NCBI RefSeq assembly: GCF_009497775.1
Contig: NZ_CP031012.1
Coordinates: forward strand, 2,914,001 to 2,978,000
Length of the DNA stretch: 64,000 nt
DNA from: Alcaligenes faecalis
Lineage (GTDB): Bacteria; Pseudomonadota; Gammaproteobacteria; Burkholderiales; Burkholderiaceae_B
Direction: 5' to 3'
Numbering within the stretch: the stretch's first letter is position 1; each line of letters begins with the position of its first letter. The translations under genes were made by a program, and so were the position numbers. Of the stretch, positions 8,605-20,239 are shown piece by piece. The notes under the pieces were generated by a model. It saw only the letters and a list, made by a program, of their open reading frames with translations. It did not search any database and was not told the origin of the DNA.

Positions 8605-9918
8605 TTAAGTGTCTTTTTTACCGGCCTGCTCGTCCAGCTGACGCAGGCGCTCCATTTTTTCAGCAATCTTGATTTCCAGACCACGGGGTACCGGCTGATA
8701 CCAATGCGGATCGGGAATGCCGTCCGGCAGGTAGGTCTCACCCGCCGCGTAGGCATTGGGTTCGTCATGCGCATAGCGATACGCATGACCGTGGCCCAGC
8801 TCTTTCATCAGCTTGGTCGGTGCGTTGCGCAAATGCACAGGCACTTCGCGGCTTTTATCCTGCTTCACAAAGGCTCGGGCCTGGTTGTAGGCCATATAGC
8901 CGGCATTGCTCTTGGCTGCGATCGCCAGGTAAATCACGGCCTGCCCTAGTGCCAGCTCTCCTTCGGGGCTGCCCAGGCGCTCGAAGGTCAAGGCAGCATC
9001 GTTGGCAATTTGCATGGCGCGCGGATCGGCCAGACCGATATCCTCCCAAGCCATGCGTATGATACGGCGCGACAAATAACGGGCGTCTGCCCCACCGTCC
9101 AGCATCCGGGTCAACCAATACAAGGCCGCATCCGGGTTGGAGCCACGCACCGACTTATGCAAAGCAGAAATCTGGTCGTAGAAATTGTCGCCCCCCTTGT
9201 CAAAACGCCGTGAGTTCAAAGTCAGCGCGTTTTGCAGGAAGTCTGTCGTGACCAGCTCGGTGCCGGAGGTCTTGGCGGCCGTATTGGTCTGTTCCAGCAG
9301 GTTCAAGAAGCGGCGGGCATCGCCATCGGCATAGCCGATCAGGGTGTCAACGGCTTGATCCTCAAACTCCAGACCATCCAGCGCGTTCTGCTCCTGTACT
9401 CGGCGCAGCAACAACTTCAGCTCATCATCCGTCAAAGACTTGAGCACATAGACCTGTGCCCGCGACAGCAAGGCCGAATTGACCTCGAACGACGGGTTTT
9501 CTGTGGTGGCACCAATAAAGGTCACCAAGCCGCTTTCAGCATAAGGGAGCAGCGCGTCTTGCTGGGACTTGTTGAAGCGATGTATCTCGTCCACAAACAG
9601 GATGGTGTGCTTGCCCATGGCCAGATTCTGCTGGGCCTGCTCCATGGCAGCACGAATATCTTTCACACCCGAAAAAACGGCGGACAAGGCGATGAACTCG
9701 CACTCGAATGCACTGGCCGTCAAACGCGCCAGCGTGGTTTTACCCACACCCGGCGGCCCCCAGAAAATCATGGAATGCGGTTTTCCGGACTGAAAAGCCA
9801 AACGTAGTGGCTTGCCCTCGCCCAACAGGTGAGACTGCCCCACCACCTGATCCAGAGTTTTGGGGCGCAGTGCTTCGGCTAAGGGTGCGGAGGGTTCTTG
9901 AGCGAACAAATCACGCAT
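8605..9918 (-). CDS. rarA: Replication-associated recombination protein A (AAA+ ATPase)
   Basis: A 437-residue AAA+ ATPase of the RarA/MgsA (WRNIP1) family, which acts at stalled replication forks. It starts MRDLFAQ and reaches the family block LRPKTLDQVVGQSHLLG. Walker A is GPPGVGKTT, Walker B is LFVDEIHRFNKSQQDALLP, and the C-terminal tetramerisation part contains NDAALTFERLGSPEGELALGQAVIYLA and YLPDGI. It lies between lolA and serS, an order common in proteobacteria (lolA-rarA-serS behind ftsK), and all four genes point the same way. Confidence 0.96.
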   Translation of the reverse strand: MRDLFAQEPSAPLAEALRPKTLDQVVGQSHLLGEGKPLRLAFQSGKPHSMIFWGPPGVGKTTLARLTASAFECEFIALSAVFSGVKDIRAAMEQAQQNLAMGKHTILFVDEIHRFNKSQQDALLPYAESGLVTFIGATTENPSFEVNSALLSRAQVYVLKSLTDDELKLLLRRVQEQNALDGLEFEDQAVDTLIGYADGDARRFLNLLEQTNTAAKTSGTELVTTDFLQNALTLNSRRFDKGGDNFYDQISALHKSVRGSNPDAALYWLTRMLDGGADARYLSRRIIRMAWEDIGLADPRAMQIANDAALTFERLGSPEGELALGQAVIYLAIAAKSNAGYMAYNQARAFVKQDKSREVPVHLRNAPTKLMKELGHGHAYRYAHDEPNAYAAGETYLPDGIPDPHWYQPVPRGLEIKIAEKMERLRQLDEQAGKKDT

Positions 9919-9943
9919 GGCGATCGCCCTTCCTAAAATGGCA

Positions 9944-9968
9944 AGACCTGGCCAAACGAGCCAGGTCT
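9944..9968 (-). terminator. Hairpin between lolA and rarA
   Basis: AGACCTGGC pairs perfectly with GCCAGGTCT around a 7-nt loop, about 75 bp past the lolA stop. The following minus-strand sequence is only moderately T-rich, so it may attenuate rather than stop transcription into rarA. Confidence 0.55.
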
Positions 9969-10042
9969 GTATTGAAAACTTGATTTGCTGGAGTCAGCAA
10001 GAGGCTAACCCCGGCTATCTCTGCGCAAGAACAGATTGCGCC

Positions 10043-10669
10043 TCAAGGCATGGAGACAACATCAACCCCGGCAGGTGCCTTGAATGTAAAAGTGCCCAAG
10101 GTAATACGGGGATTAGGGTCCAGATTGGTGAAGTCGATATAGGTAGTTTGCCCAAACGAATCCTGCAATTCCAGACGACGCGGCTCACGACCTTTGAAGC
10201 CGATATCCACGTAAGAGAAACCCGCATCACTTTGCAAAGGCGTTGCCCGGATCCACTCCAAGCCATCTCGTGCATCTTGCTCGGCCAGGCGGAAGGACTC
10301 TTCCAGATTGCCCGTGCCAAACAGGATCGCGGCAGGCGAAGCGCCAATGGATTGATCCACACCGCGCTCGGTGACCTGGGCCAGATCCGGGTCGTATTGG
10401 TAAAGCACCTTGCCGTCCGACACAATCAACTGCTCATAAGGACGTTGCACATGCCATTTGAACTGGCCGGGGCGCTGAAACACGAATTGCCCGGATTGCG
10501 GTGCCCCTTTGGACTGGCCGTTGCTATCGACCGTACGCTGGGAAAACTCGCCTTTTGCAGCACGTACATCCTGCACAAAAGAGCGCAATTGTTCGCTGGC
10601 CGAAGCGGCCATGGTCAAGGCAGGTATAGCGGCCAGCAGCATGCTGACCAGCAGTGTCTTAATCTTCAT
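10043..10669 (-). CDS. lolA: Outer-membrane lipoprotein carrier protein LolA
   Basis: A 208-residue periplasmic carrier that takes lipoproteins from the LolCDE transporter to LolB. The signal peptide is [22 protein letters not shown]. The mature part has the conserved blocks [50 protein letters not shown] and [12 protein letters not shown]. The start at 10669 gives the normal signal sequence; the frame extends far upstream only because it overlaps ftsK. Its first 11 bases overlap the end of ftsK, so the two are translationally coupled. Confidence 0.95.
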   Translation of the reverse strand: MKIKTLLVSMLLAAIPALTMAASASEQLRSFVQDVRAAKGEFSQRTVDSNGQSKGAPQSGQFVFQRPGQFKWHVQRPYEQLIVSDGKVLYQYDPDLAQVTERGVDQSIGASPAAILFGTGNLEESFRLAEQDARDGLEWIRATPLQSDAGFSYVDIGFKGREPRRLELQDSFGQTTYIDFTNLDPNPRITLGTFTFKAPAGVDVVSMP

Positions 10670-13034
10670 CTTTGGCACCTCCTGCGGGGACCAGAATTTC
10701 GCGGTTACCGTTGGGCTGCATGGCCGATACCAAACCAGCCTGCTCCATTTGTTCCAGCAGTCGGGCTGCCCGGTTGTAACCGATACGCAAATGACGCTGC
10801 ACCGAGGAAATCGAAGCGCGGCGATTCTTGATAATGACTTGAACGGCCTGGTCGTACAGCGGGTCTGCTTCAGCATCTGCCATGCCGGTCGCCGGATTGA
10901 CGCCATCAGCCGATTCGCCTTCGATAGCACCTTCCAGCAGGCCCTCGATGTAATCGGGCTCGCCATGTTCTTTCAGGTGCTCAACCACGCGGTGAACTTC
11001 CTCATCGCTGACAAAAGCGCCGTGCACCCGTTTGGGCAAACCTGTACCGGGAGGCAAATAGAGCATATCGCCCATGCCCAACAGGGTTTCCGCCCCCATC
11101 TGATCCAGAATGGTGCGCGAGTCGATCTTGGAGGACACCTGGAAAGCGATACGGGTTGGAATGTTCGCCTTGATCAGACCCGTAATGACATCCACGCTAG
11201 GACGCTGCGTCGCCAGAATCAGGTGAATACCAGCCGCACGAGCCTTCTGGGCCAAACGGGCAATCAACTCTTCGATCTTCTTGCCCTGCACCATCATCAG
11301 GTCAGCCAGCTCGTCAATGATGACGACGATCATGGGCAGAACGGACAACGGCTCGGGAGCATCCGGCGTCAAGGAGAAAGGATTGGGGATAGGCTCTTCA
11401 CGCTTTTGCGCTTCGCGTATCTTGGCGTTGTAACCGGCCAGATTGCGCACGCCCAGCTTGCTCATCAAGCGGTAGCGTTTTTCCATTTCGGCCACACACC
11501 AGTTCAAGGCGTTGGACGCCAAACGCATGTCCGTGACCACCGGAGCCAGCAAATGAGGAATGCCTTCATAGACACTCATTTCCAGCATCTTGGGGTCGAT
11601 CAGAATCAGGCGCACATCTGCCGGGTCTGCCTTGTACAGCAGCGACAGAATCATGGCGTTAATCCCCACGGACTTACCGGAGCCGGTTGTACCAGCCACC
11701 AGCAGGTGAGGCATCTTGGCCAGATCCGCGACCACGGGTTTGCCGGCAATATCCTTGCCCAACGCCATGGTCAGCAAAGAAGCACTGCTGTGATAGGTTT
11801 GCGAGCCAACGATTTCTTCCAGACGCACCATTTGGCGACGGGGGTTGGGCAGCTCCAGGCCCATCAGATTCTTGCCGGGAATGGTTTCCACCACCCGGAT
11901 GCTAACCAGACTCAAGGCGCGGGCCAGGTCTTTGGCCAGATTCACGATCTGGCTACCTTTCACGCCAGTAGCAGGTTCAATCTCGTAGCGCGTAATAACC
12001 GGACCCGCCTGGGCAGTCACCACGGTTACCGAAACACCAAAGTCCGACAATTTCTTTTCAATCAGACGGGAGGTGAACTCAATGGTTTCCGGCGACACCG
12101 TTTCCACATTGTCAGAGGCGGGGTCCAGCAGGGACAACGGCGGTAAATCGCCCGCTTCGCCAGCCTGACGAGGTGCCTTGAACAAGGTCTGCTGCTTTTC
12201 TTTCTCGACGCGCTCGGATTTGGGGACGGCCACAAAAGCAGGTTCGATACGAACAGGCTGTTCGTGTACCAGTTGCTCCTGCTTGGCGACCACACTTTCG
12301 GTACGCTCGGCACGTTTGACTTCGCCCACGCGACGATCCTGACGAGCCGACCACAAGGTCATCACACGACGAATCGCCCCTTCGATGAAGCCACCCAGGC
12401 GTTCAGCCAGCGTCAGCCAGGAGAAACCGAAGAACAAACTGGCCCCACCGGCGAGCAGGCCCATCAGCACCAAAGTGGCACCGCCAAAGCCTATCGAAGT
12501 TACTAATAGTTGCGATAATAATTGGCCTAACTGCCCGCCAGCTCCCGCCGGGAGCTGCCATTGCTGGCCCAGGTCTTTAAAAAACAGCGATTCCAGGCCC
12601 ATGCTGCCCAGAAACAAAAAGAAAAAGCCTATGCCAATTTCCCAACGCACCCGAGGCAGAACATCCTCGTTTTTGGTGCTGGGCAAGAGCAAGGCGGTCA
12701 GACGATAAAAGCCCACGGCCACGCGCTGCACCAGCAGCACCACCCAGAGCCAGGCCGTCAGACCAAATAGAAACAAGAGAAAATCAGCGATATGGGCACC
12801 AAAAATGCCCCCGCCGTTTTGGGTCAGCCCCGAATGCACGGAGTGCGACCAGCCGGGATCGCCCGGATCCCAGGTTGCCAGTACCAGGCCCAGCCAGGCT
12901 GCCAAAGCAGCGAAGATAATCCACCGTGCTTCGCGCAGCAGTCCTGTCAGGCGCTGTTGCAGGGCTGAAGGCCCATTACGCACATTTTTGGATGACCGGG
13001 ACGAACGAGGGGATGTTGCAGGTATTCTTGCCAT
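10659..13034 (-). CDS. ftsK: DNA translocase FtsK
   Basis: A 791-residue septal DNA translocase that pumps DNA during chromosome segregation. The N-terminal part has about four membrane helices (about residues 30-190) and a short, charged linker. The motor domain carries Walker [13 protein letters not shown], Walker B ILIDPKML and [12 protein letters not shown], then the [21 protein letters not shown] block. The gamma winged helix that reads KOPS sites is at the C-terminus ([24 protein letters not shown] region). I chose the start at 13034 ([12 protein letters not shown]); a longer frame to 13109 would overlap the trxB start. Confidence 0.95.
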   Translation of the reverse strand: MARIPATSPRSSRSSKNVRNGPSALQQRLTGLLREARWIIFAALAAWLGLVLATWDPGDPGWSHSVHSGLTQNGGGIFGAHIADFLLFLFGLTAWLWVVLLVQRVAVGFYRLTALLLPSTKNEDVLPRVRWEIGIGFFFLFLGSMGLESLFFKDLGQQWQLPAGAGGQLGQLLSQLLVTSIGFGGATLVLMGLLAGGASLFFGFSWLTLAERLGGFIEGAIRRVMTLWSARQDRRVGEVKRAERTESVVAKQEQLVHEQPVRIEPAFVAVPKSERVEKEKQQTLFKAPRQAGEAGDLPPLSLLDPASDNVETVSPETIEFTSRLIEKKLSDFGVSVTVVTAQAGPVITRYEIEPATGVKGSQIVNLAKDLARALSLVSIRVVETIPGKNLMGLELPNPRRQMVRLEEIVGSQTYHSSASLLTMALGKDIAGKPVVADLAKMPHLLVAGTTGSGKSVGINAMILSLLYKADPADVRLILIDPKMLEMSVYEGIPHLLAPVVTDMRLASNALNWCVAEMEKRYRLMSKLGVRNLAGYNAKIREAQKREEPIPNPFSLTPDAPEPLSVLPMIVVIIDELADLMMVQGKKIEELIARLAQKARAAGIHLILATQRPSVDVITGLIKANIPTRIAFQVSSKIDSRTILDQMGAETLLGMGDMLYLPPGTGLPKRVHGAFVSDEEVHRVVEHLKEHGEPDYIEGLLEGAIEGESADGVNPATGMADAEADPLYDQAVQVIIKNRRASISSVQRHLRIGYNRAARLLEQMEQAGLVSAMQPNGNREILVPAGGAKDED

Positions 13035-13040
13035 GGACTC

Positions 13041-14788
<1,748 letters not shown>

Positions 14789-14811
14789 TTTTTTTCATTA
14801 GGTACAGACGT

Positions 14812-14843
14812 AAAAAAGGCCAGCTTTCGCTGGCCTTTTTTTT
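14812..14843 (+). terminator. Terminator of the trxB-smr unit
   Basis: AAAAAAGGCCAGC pairs with GCTGGCCTTTTTT around a short TTTC loop, followed by more T. A strong intrinsic terminator. Confidence 0.92.
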
Positions 14844-15037
14844 GTTGTTGTTATGTTGTACTGCCTATTGCTTTTATAATAGTGACCGTTTTATTTCGGT
14901 CTTTATTGCCCAGCTTTGCGGGGCTATGTCTCCTCACCTGCATGAAACGTATTGTGCCCCATTTATAAAGCTGTCACACTTAGGGAATGCACTGATACCC
15001 GCATGGTAAGAAAATATCAGTCGCCCATTCGCCGTCT

Positions 15038-15364
15038 TTATTCTGCGGCCTGGCCCAAGGCCTTCACGGCCCGCTTCAAAAACACCTGCATTTCTTTCTC
15101 AGCCTGCTTGTCGCCCTGTTCCTGGGCAATCACCAAGCCCTGCTCCAGAATTTCCTTGGCCTGTTTGAATTGTTCCAGGTTCACCAACACCCGCCCCAAA
15201 AGCTTCCAGGCAGCGGTGTAACGCGGATTCATTTCCACGGCTTTGGATAAATGCTCACGAGCCGCTTCCAGATCGCCCTCGCCCATACAGGCATTACCCA
15301 GGCCAAAGCGCAGCAAGGCATTATCCTTGCCTGCAGCCAGTAGTTTCTCCAATCCTTCGCGCAT
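15038..15364 (-). CDS. Small TPR-repeat protein
   Basis: A 108-residue soluble protein made of about two and a half tetratricopeptide repeats (LLRFGLGNACMGEGDLEAAREHLSKAVEMNPRYTAAWKLLGRVLVNLEQFKQAKEILEQGL), ending in a charged helix. It probably acts as a protein-interaction scaffold; no partner is suggested by the context. The start at 15364 (MREGLEKLL) has GGATT directly before it; a longer frame to 15412 has no better site. Confidence 0.75.
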   Translation of the reverse strand: MREGLEKLLAAGKDNALLRFGLGNACMGEGDLEAAREHLSKAVEMNPRYTAAWKLLGRVLVNLEQFKQAKEILEQGLVIAQEQGDKQAEKEMQVFLKRAVKALGQAAE

Positions 15365-15512
15365 AATCCGTACCCTTGAAAACAAAGCAAGGCTGGGTCG
15401 TACCGCTTTCATGCAAAACAGAATAGCGACAACGACGAGCCTGAACAGCTTGATGACTATTGAACGGTATAGCCATAAACCATTGAGCTTGGTTTTGTAC
15501 CACGGAATATCA

Positions 15513-15570
15513 AAGGGTGGCCCCAGCAGGTCGGGCTCTGTAGGCCCATTCCCCTGCGGGTGCCACCCTT
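15513..15570. repeat. Compound nested hairpin downstream of the NicX-like gene
   Basis: Outer arms AAGGGTGGC and GCCACCCTT (9 bp, perfect) enclose a second pairing (CCCAGCAGG with CCTGCGGG, imperfect) and a third (GGGC with GCCC). The 58-nt structure begins about 10 bp past the dioxygenase stop codon and has no T-run, so it is more like a structured 3' end or a palindromic element than a standard terminator. Confidence 0.6.
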
Positions 15571-15579
15571 ATTAGCGCT

Positions 15580-16626
15580 TTAGGCCAGATCGCCTTGCAA
15601 CACACCCTTGCTGACGACTTCACGGCCATCCAGGCTAACCGTGCAATTGCGCATCGGGTAGTCGAAATGACAATCGGAGAAACGCCCTGCTGCGGGATTC
15701 GCGCCGGTAGAAAAAAGGAAGTTGCCGGCAAAGGCGCGCAACTCGGTTCCGTTGGTATCGCGCTTGTCATACATGGCCATGGAATCCCAACGTGCCGCAG
15801 GAGCCATACCCCAGCCCACATGACTGACCGCATAGGCATCCTTGTCATTCCAGCTGGCGTAATAGGAACGGATCAAATCCGCGTCCACGCCCTTGCCCTC
15901 GATGGCCACCACATAATCGTTTTCGATACGCAGAGTCACAGCCGACTCCAGATAGCGCTTGAAGGTCAGGTTCACATCTCCGCTATCGAGCACCAGCGTG
16001 CCATTCACACTGCCATTACTGGGGTAGCAAATGCACAGACCGGCAGGCCAATAACCAAAGCTGCCCGGTTTGTCGGCAATCCCGGCACTGCCACGTCCGA
16101 TCACACCTGCCAGGCTGACTGTCAGATCCGTACCGGCCTCGGAGCTGATGTGCATGACACTGGCATCGGTAATCAGCTTGCCGCCAATATCGCACTTGCT
16201 TTGCAAATAAGGGCTGGGTTTGACGCGCTCCAGAATCTCGGGATGCTCGTCGCTGATCATCATGATGCGGGCACCTTTGGCCAGTAGTGCGGCACGCTCG
16301 GGCGAGTGCAGCAGCCCTTCAACTGTGCAATCTACGATGAACTGGCTGCCTGCCAAAGCCTGAACAATCGGGTCCATGCCTTCCAGAGCCAGAGAAGTCC
16401 CGGTCGAGCGCAGGGCAATATTGCTTTTCAGACGTGGCGAGACCAGTTTCACATGACAAACCCGTGCGCCCATTTGCGTCAGGGCCAACTCGGCCAGCTC
16501 GGCCAGCACGGAGCGCGATTGCGTCTCGGACAGCACGACAGCCATCTCGCCGGGCTGCACCTTGCACAGTCCAAACACTTCTACAAAATCAGCAATCCAC
16601 TTGCCTTCAATATGCTCACGCAACAT
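15580..16626 (-). CDS. NicX-like 2,5-dihydroxypyridine-type ring-cleaving dioxygenase
   Basis: A 348-residue protein that I recognise as a relative of NicX (2,5-dihydroxypyridine 5,6-dioxygenase), built on the aminopeptidase-T-like fold. The mononuclear Fe(II) ligands known for NicX fall in matching blocks: His269 in SHVGWG, and His320 and Asp322 in CHFDYPMRNC. Other shared blocks are WPAGLC, GTLVLDSGDV and AFAGNFLFSTGAN. The start at 16626 follows CTAGGAGTAGTGAG. NicX opens a dihydroxypyridine ring with O2 to N-formylmaleamate. The exact substrate here is unknown, and no NicD, NicE or NicF partner gene is in view. It lies behind the transporter and reductase genes in the same orientation. 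Confidence 0.82.
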   Translation of the reverse strand: MLREHIEGKWIADFVEVFGLCKVQPGEMAVVLSETQSRSVLAELAELALTQMGARVCHVKLVSPRLKSNIALRSTGTSLALEGMDPIVQALAGSQFIVDCTVEGLLHSPERAALLAKGARIMMISDEHPEILERVKPSPYLQSKCDIGGKLITDASVMHISSEAGTDLTVSLAGVIGRGSAGIADKPGSFGYWPAGLCICYPSNGSVNGTLVLDSGDVNLTFKRYLESAVTLRIENDYVVAIEGKGVDADLIRSYYASWNDKDAYAVSHVGWGMAPAARWDSMAMYDKRDTNGTELRAFAGNFLFSTGANPAAGRFSDCHFDYPMRNCTVSLDGREVVSKGVLQGDLA

Positions 16627-16694
16627 CTCACTACTCCTAGAAAATTCAAAAAAGGCGCTGCGCAGCTTTTTCAGCCGGGCAGCGCCTGTACACA

Positions 16695-18026
16695 TCAGTC
16701 GTGCAAATCCTTGCCCTTGGTCTCGGGCGAGGCAATGGTGGCCCACAAGGCCAGCACGCACAGGCCGATCAGGTACCAGTCAAAAACCTGCTTTTGATTG
16801 ATGGAATGCAGCCAGGCTTGCAAATAGGGAGCGGTCCCGCCCGTCAGGGCACCGGCGACCGAATACGGCAATCCCATGGCAACCGCACGGATACGAGTGG
16901 GAAACTGCTCGGGGAAAAAAGCGGGCATGATGGCCGTGGGTGCCGAGATCAAGAGCATGCCGCCTGCCATGAACACCACCAGACGCCAGATCTCGCCCTG
17001 ACCGCCGGTCAGCACCATGGTCAGCGGGATGATGCTGATGATGGAGCCGATGGAAAAGAAGTACCAGTTCGCCTTGCGGCCAAAACGATCCGAAAATGCG
17101 CCCCAGAAAATCAGGCACAGGATCAGGAACAGATTGGCCCCTACCCCCACCCACATCACCTTGGCGGCAGGCATGCCCAGAGAGGTGATGGCAAAGGTGG
17201 GCGCCATGATGGCCCAGACGTAATACAGGACGGTGCCGCCTGCCGACAAGGCAAACACGCGCAGGCAGGCGCTGCGGTACTTCCAGACCTCCGCCCAGAA
17301 CACGCGCGCGCCAGGGCGTGCCGTTTTGCCCGACGCTTCCGCTGCCGCCTGACGGGCTTTGAACATGGGGGTTTCATCCAGCTTTCTGCGCAGATACAGC
17401 GCATATACCCCCAAGGCACCACCCAATACAAAAGGCACCCGCCATGCCCAGGCCCGAACGACCTCTTCACCCAGCAAGCTGGTCAGGCAGGCACTGAGCA
17501 ATACAGCCGCCAGAACTCCGATCGTGACAAACACAAAGACAGAGGAAGACCACAGCCCGCGTTTGTGGGCAGGCGCCATTTCGGTGACGTAAGTGAAAGA
17601 AGACACCACTTCCCCACCATGACCAATGCCTTGCAACAAGCGGCCCATCAACAAGAACAAGGCGGCAATCGGTCCCACCATGTCATAAGTAGGCGCAATA
17701 CCAATCACCAAGCTGCCCAGAGCGGTTACCAGCATGGACAGGGTCATGGTGAAGCGCCGCCCCTTGCGGTCGGCCAGCCAGCCAAAAAAGATACCTCCCA
17801 GCGGGCGCATGAAAAAGCCCACCGCAAATACTGCCAGCGTGCCCAGCAAGGCCGCCAGCGGGTCCTCGCTATGAAAAAACTGCTTGGCAAAATAGGCGGC
17901 AAAAATCGAATACGCCGTCCAGTCGTACCACTCCAGGGCGTTACCCGCCCCAACCCCCAAAATAACGCGTCGACGCTGCGCAGCAGTCATGGGCTGCTCG
18001 CGCAAAGATGATGTATGTGCGTCCAA
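16695..18026 (-). CDS. MFS transporter of the metabolite:H+ symporter type
   Basis: A 443-residue permease with about 12 membrane segments. The loop between helices 2 and 3 has GWLADRKGRRFT, and the N-terminus reads VILGVGAGNALEWYDWTAYSIFAAYFAKQFF, the typical opening of the MHS family (ShiA, KgtP, PcaT-like carriers of organic acids). The best-placed start is a TTG at 18026 behind GGGGACATCTC; an ATG at 17990 (MTAAQRRRV) is the alternative. Its position between the reductase and ring-cleaving enzyme suggests it imports the aromatic or heteroaromatic acid the cluster degrades. Confidence 0.85.
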   Translation of the reverse strand: MDAHTSSLREQPMTAAQRRRVILGVGAGNALEWYDWTAYSIFAAYFAKQFFHSEDPLAALLGTLAVFAVGFFMRPLGGIFFGWLADRKGRRFTMTLSMLVTALGSLVIGIAPTYDMVGPIAALFLLMGRLLQGIGHGGEVVSSFTYVTEMAPAHKRGLWSSSVFVFVTIGVLAAVLLSACLTSLLGEEVVRAWAWRVPFVLGGALGVYALYLRRKLDETPMFKARQAAAEASGKTARPGARVFWAEVWKYRSACLRVFALSAGGTVLYYVWAIMAPTFAITSLGMPAAKVMWVGVGANLFLILCLIFWGAFSDRFGRKANWYFFSIGSIISIIPLTMVLTGGQGEIWRLVVFMAGGMLLISAPTAIMPAFFPEQFPTRIRAVAMGLPYSVAGALTGGTAPYLQAWLHSINQKQVFDWYLIGLCVLALWATIASPETKGKDLHD

Positions 18027-18085
18027 GAGATGTCCCCTTCACTGTGATAGTTATGCTTCTTGTTTATTGTTTTTGATACGGCGGC

Positions 18086-18583
18086 TTAAGCCACCAACTG
18101 CGTGAAACGAGAACGATGAAAGATCAGTGGCGAGATTTCGCGCTCGATCTGCACATCGTGGATAAGCAATTGCACGGCATCATGGTCCCCAGCCGGATGC
18201 ACTTGAAAAACACTGCAGTCAAACCAGACTGATGCCCCTTGTATATGGACGGCCCCCTCCTCGGTCAGCTCGACCTCGATATCGCTAAAGCGGCTGTCCT
18301 TGTCCGGCCCGGCCAGCTGACGGCAAATAGCCGCATGTTCAGCACTCAAAATTGATACCCCCAGACGCGAGGCGCGAGACAGCAGCGCCCAGGTCGAGGA
18401 ACTTTTCTGCACAAAAAAGGCGGCCAAAGGCGGATCCAGCGATACCCCTACGGAAAAACTGGACGCAACAATGACTTGCGGCTTGCCATCGAGCACAGCC
18501 GCAATGGCGGCAACCCCTGATGGAAAGTGTCCGAAGGCTTCGCGTACCGCCCTGGCTCCCAACCCACTTATGTTTTCTTTCAT
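18086..18583 (-). CDS. NAD(P)H:flavin oxidoreductase (flavin reductase-like domain)
   Basis: A 165-residue protein with the flavin-reductase domain: FGHFPSGVAAIAA, then VIVASSFSVGVSLDPPLAAFFVQKSSSTW and LGVSILSAEHAAICRQLAG. Such proteins supply free reduced FMN or FAD to a separate monooxygenase. The partner is probably the acyl-CoA-dehydrogenase-fold monooxygenase at 21578-22813, which is in the same island but a different transcript. It is the first gene of the minus-strand unit reductase-transporter-dioxygenase and faces the Dabb gene across a 292-bp operator region. Confidence 0.83.
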   Translation of the reverse strand: MKENISGLGARAVREAFGHFPSGVAAIAAVLDGKPQVIVASSFSVGVSLDPPLAAFFVQKSSSTWALLSRASRLGVSILSAEHAAICRQLAGPDKDSRFSDIEVELTEEGAVHIQGASVWFDCSVFQVHPAGDHDAVQLLIHDVQIEREISPLIFHRSRFTQLVA

Positions 18584-18677
18584 GACGATGACTCTGCTCA
18601 GACGTTAAAGACCCAAAACCCAAAATGAGGCGAGCGCTCCTGCAGCCTGCTCGCTTGGCCTCAATTCTGTTTCGATC

Positions 18678-18701
18678 GTCATTTATTTGCAATAACAAAA
18701 T
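18678..18701 (+). promoter_or_regulatory. Candidate operator, copy 1
   Basis: Contains ATTTGCAATAACAAAAT, matching the copy in front of the monooxygenase (ATTTGCCATATCAAAT) at nearly every position. It lies about 95 bp upstream of the flavin reductase start. Confidence 0.5.
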
Positions 18702-18813
18702 CATCAACCAAGGATGTTTTTTGTTGATTTTAGGTATTAACCCTATGAAAAATCGTCGTTTTAAAAGCTATAGGCCTATACAATTCATCTAAATTTTATT
18801 GCGTATTATCTTT

Positions 18814-18841
18814 CGTCATTATTTATTTGCAACAATAAAAC
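18814..18841 (+). promoter_or_regulatory. Candidate operator, copy 2
   Basis: Contains ATTTGCAACAATAAAAC behind the same CGTCATT lead as copy 1, 35-60 bp upstream of the Dabb start codon. Confidence 0.5.
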
Positions 18842-18875
18842 AGGCCAATGCCTCCTCCCAAGCATAAAGGACAGC

Positions 18876-19181
18876 ATGTATCTACATATCGTTTTGATGG
18901 CGCCCCACACCCCGCTCAGCCCGGAGCTGGTCCCCAAGCTGGATCACGCCTTTATCCGCATACGCCAGGAGTGCCCAGGCATAGAGCGCTTTGAGTGGGT
19001 GCCGAATTTGTCGCGCAGCTCTGCGCGCTATAGCCATGCCCTGCTGTCTGTATTCCGCACTCAGGAAGCTCTGGATGCTTACAGAGAAAGCGATGCTCAT
19101 CAGGCCATGCTGGATGCCATCGCTCCGCACATTCAGGACATCGTGGTGCTGGACAGCGTGCTGGAGGAAAACCTGCCCTGA
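18876..19181 (+). CDS. Dabb-domain (stress-responsive A/B barrel) protein
   Basis: A 101-residue protein of ferredoxin-like alpha/beta fold, opening MYLHIVLMAPHTPLSPELVPKLDHAF and ending HPHIQDIVVLDSVLEENLP-like, the pattern of Dabb proteins. Small Dabb proteins in aromatic catabolic clusters (indole, indole-acetate, polyketide-like pathways) act as cyclases, decarboxylases or cofactor-free oxygenases. Here it probably handles an unstable intermediate made by the monooxygenase. The start at 18876 follows AAAGGACAGC. It is divergent from the reductase gene and upstream of the regulator. Confidence 0.78.
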   Translation: MYLHIVLMAPHTPLSPELVPKLDHAFIRIRQECPGIERFEWVPNLSRSSARYSHALLSVFRTQEALDAYRESDAHQAMLDAIAPHIQDIVVLDSVLEENLP

Positions 19182-19328
19182 GAATTCCCAGCCGCCACCC
19201 AGGCACACAAGACGTAACAAGCCCCCATGCGGCTGCGCTAGCGCCGCCGGGGCACGCACGGTAAAATGGCCCGCTACAAACCTACTATCAAAAATGGGTA
19301 GCAATCAGCCCCACCACCGGAAAACAGA

Positions 19329-20225
19329 ATGAAAGCAAGCGTCGCGATTGATGAGTTCATCGCCAGCCGAGACCCTGGCGAGCACGAGCAACTTGCCCCG
19401 CATCACTACATTCTGACGCTCTACGGTCTGTTCGCCCGCCCCACTGGCGTCATCATTCCCGTGGCCAGCGTGGTCCAACTGCTGGCCGACCTGGGTGCTG
19501 AACCGTCCAGCGTGCGATCCGCCATTTCCCGACTCAAGAAAAAAGGTGTGCTGGTCAGCCAGCAAGCCGCCTCCGGTAAAGGCTATGCCTTGGCCGCCGA
19601 GCTGGAACCGCATATGCAAGCCGGTGACGAGCGAATTTTCTCCTCGCCCTCCATGAATATTCGGGACCCCTGGCTGCTGGTGTCCTTCTCCGTGCCCGAA
19701 AGCGAACGCCAGAACCGTCACAAGATTCGTACCGGCTTGGCCCGCATGGGTTTTGGCACGGTGAATGCGGGCCTGTATATAGGACCGGCGCGCTTGCAGG
19801 CGGAAGCTGTCGAGTACATACGCGAACACCAGCTCTGGCCTTACATCGAGCTATTCACCTGCGAGCCCAGCGGCCTGAGCGATATTCAGGAAAAGATTTC
19901 CCGCTGGTGGAATTGGGACAAGCTGGCCAATGAGTACCAGTCCTTTTTGAACTCGTATCAGCACGAGGTTGATGTCTGGCAAACCGCTTTGCGCCAAGGC
20001 ACGGGCGACCCTCTGGAAGCCTTCCGACTCTATATGCCCATGGTGACACGCTGGCGCCGACTGCCCTTTCTGGATCCTGGCCTGGCGCCCGAGCTATTGC
20101 CTGACAACTGGGTCGGCAATACGGCCCGTAAATTGTTTGGTGATTTGCATCGACTGCTTAGCCCCTTGAGCTCGCAACACGTGCAGCAGGCCATTCCAAA
20201 CTGGAAGGCCCGCGGCACGGAGTAA
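19329..20225 (+). CDS. PaaX-family transcriptional regulator
   Basis: A 298-residue regulator with the PaaX layout. An N-terminal winged helix (HHYILTLYGLFARPTGVIIPVASVVQLLADLGAEPSSVRSAISRLKKKGVLVSQ) is followed by a linker and a C-terminal PaaX_C part (about residues 190-280, LPFLDPGLAPELLPDNWVG). PaaX represses phenylacetate genes and is released by phenylacetyl-CoA; other members respond to different catabolic intermediates. Being the only regulator in the island, it is the likely reader of the shared ATTTGC-type motif. The ribosome-binding site at the start (GGAAAACAGA) is weak. Confidence 0.85.
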   Translation: MKASVAIDEFIASRDPGEHEQLAPHHYILTLYGLFARPTGVIIPVASVVQLLADLGAEPSSVRSAISRLKKKGVLVSQQAASGKGYALAAELEPHMQAGDERIFSSPSMNIRDPWLLVSFSVPESERQNRHKIRTGLARMGFGTVNAGLYIGPARLQAEAVEYIREHQLWPYIELFTCEPSGLSDIQEKISRWWNWDKLANEYQSFLNSYQHEVDVWQTALRQGTGDPLEAFRLYMPMVTRWRRLPFLDPGLAPELLPDNWVGNTARKLFGDLHRLLSPLSSQHVQQAIPNWKARGTE

Positions 20226-20239
20226 GCCCACTCCTTTCG

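Larger units (their letters stand above)
18584..18875. promoter_or_regulatory. Divergent promoter/operator region of the catabolic island
   Basis: This AT-rich region separates the reductase operon (left) from the Dabb and PaaX genes (right). Near each end it carries a copy of a direct repeat: CGTCATTTATTTGCAATAAC at 18678-18697 and CGTCATTATTTATTTGCAAC at 18814-18833. The same core, ATTTGC followed by ATA and CAAA, recurs in front of the monooxygenase gene at 22831-22846. I infer operators for the PaaX-family regulator encoded next door. Confidence 0.55.
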
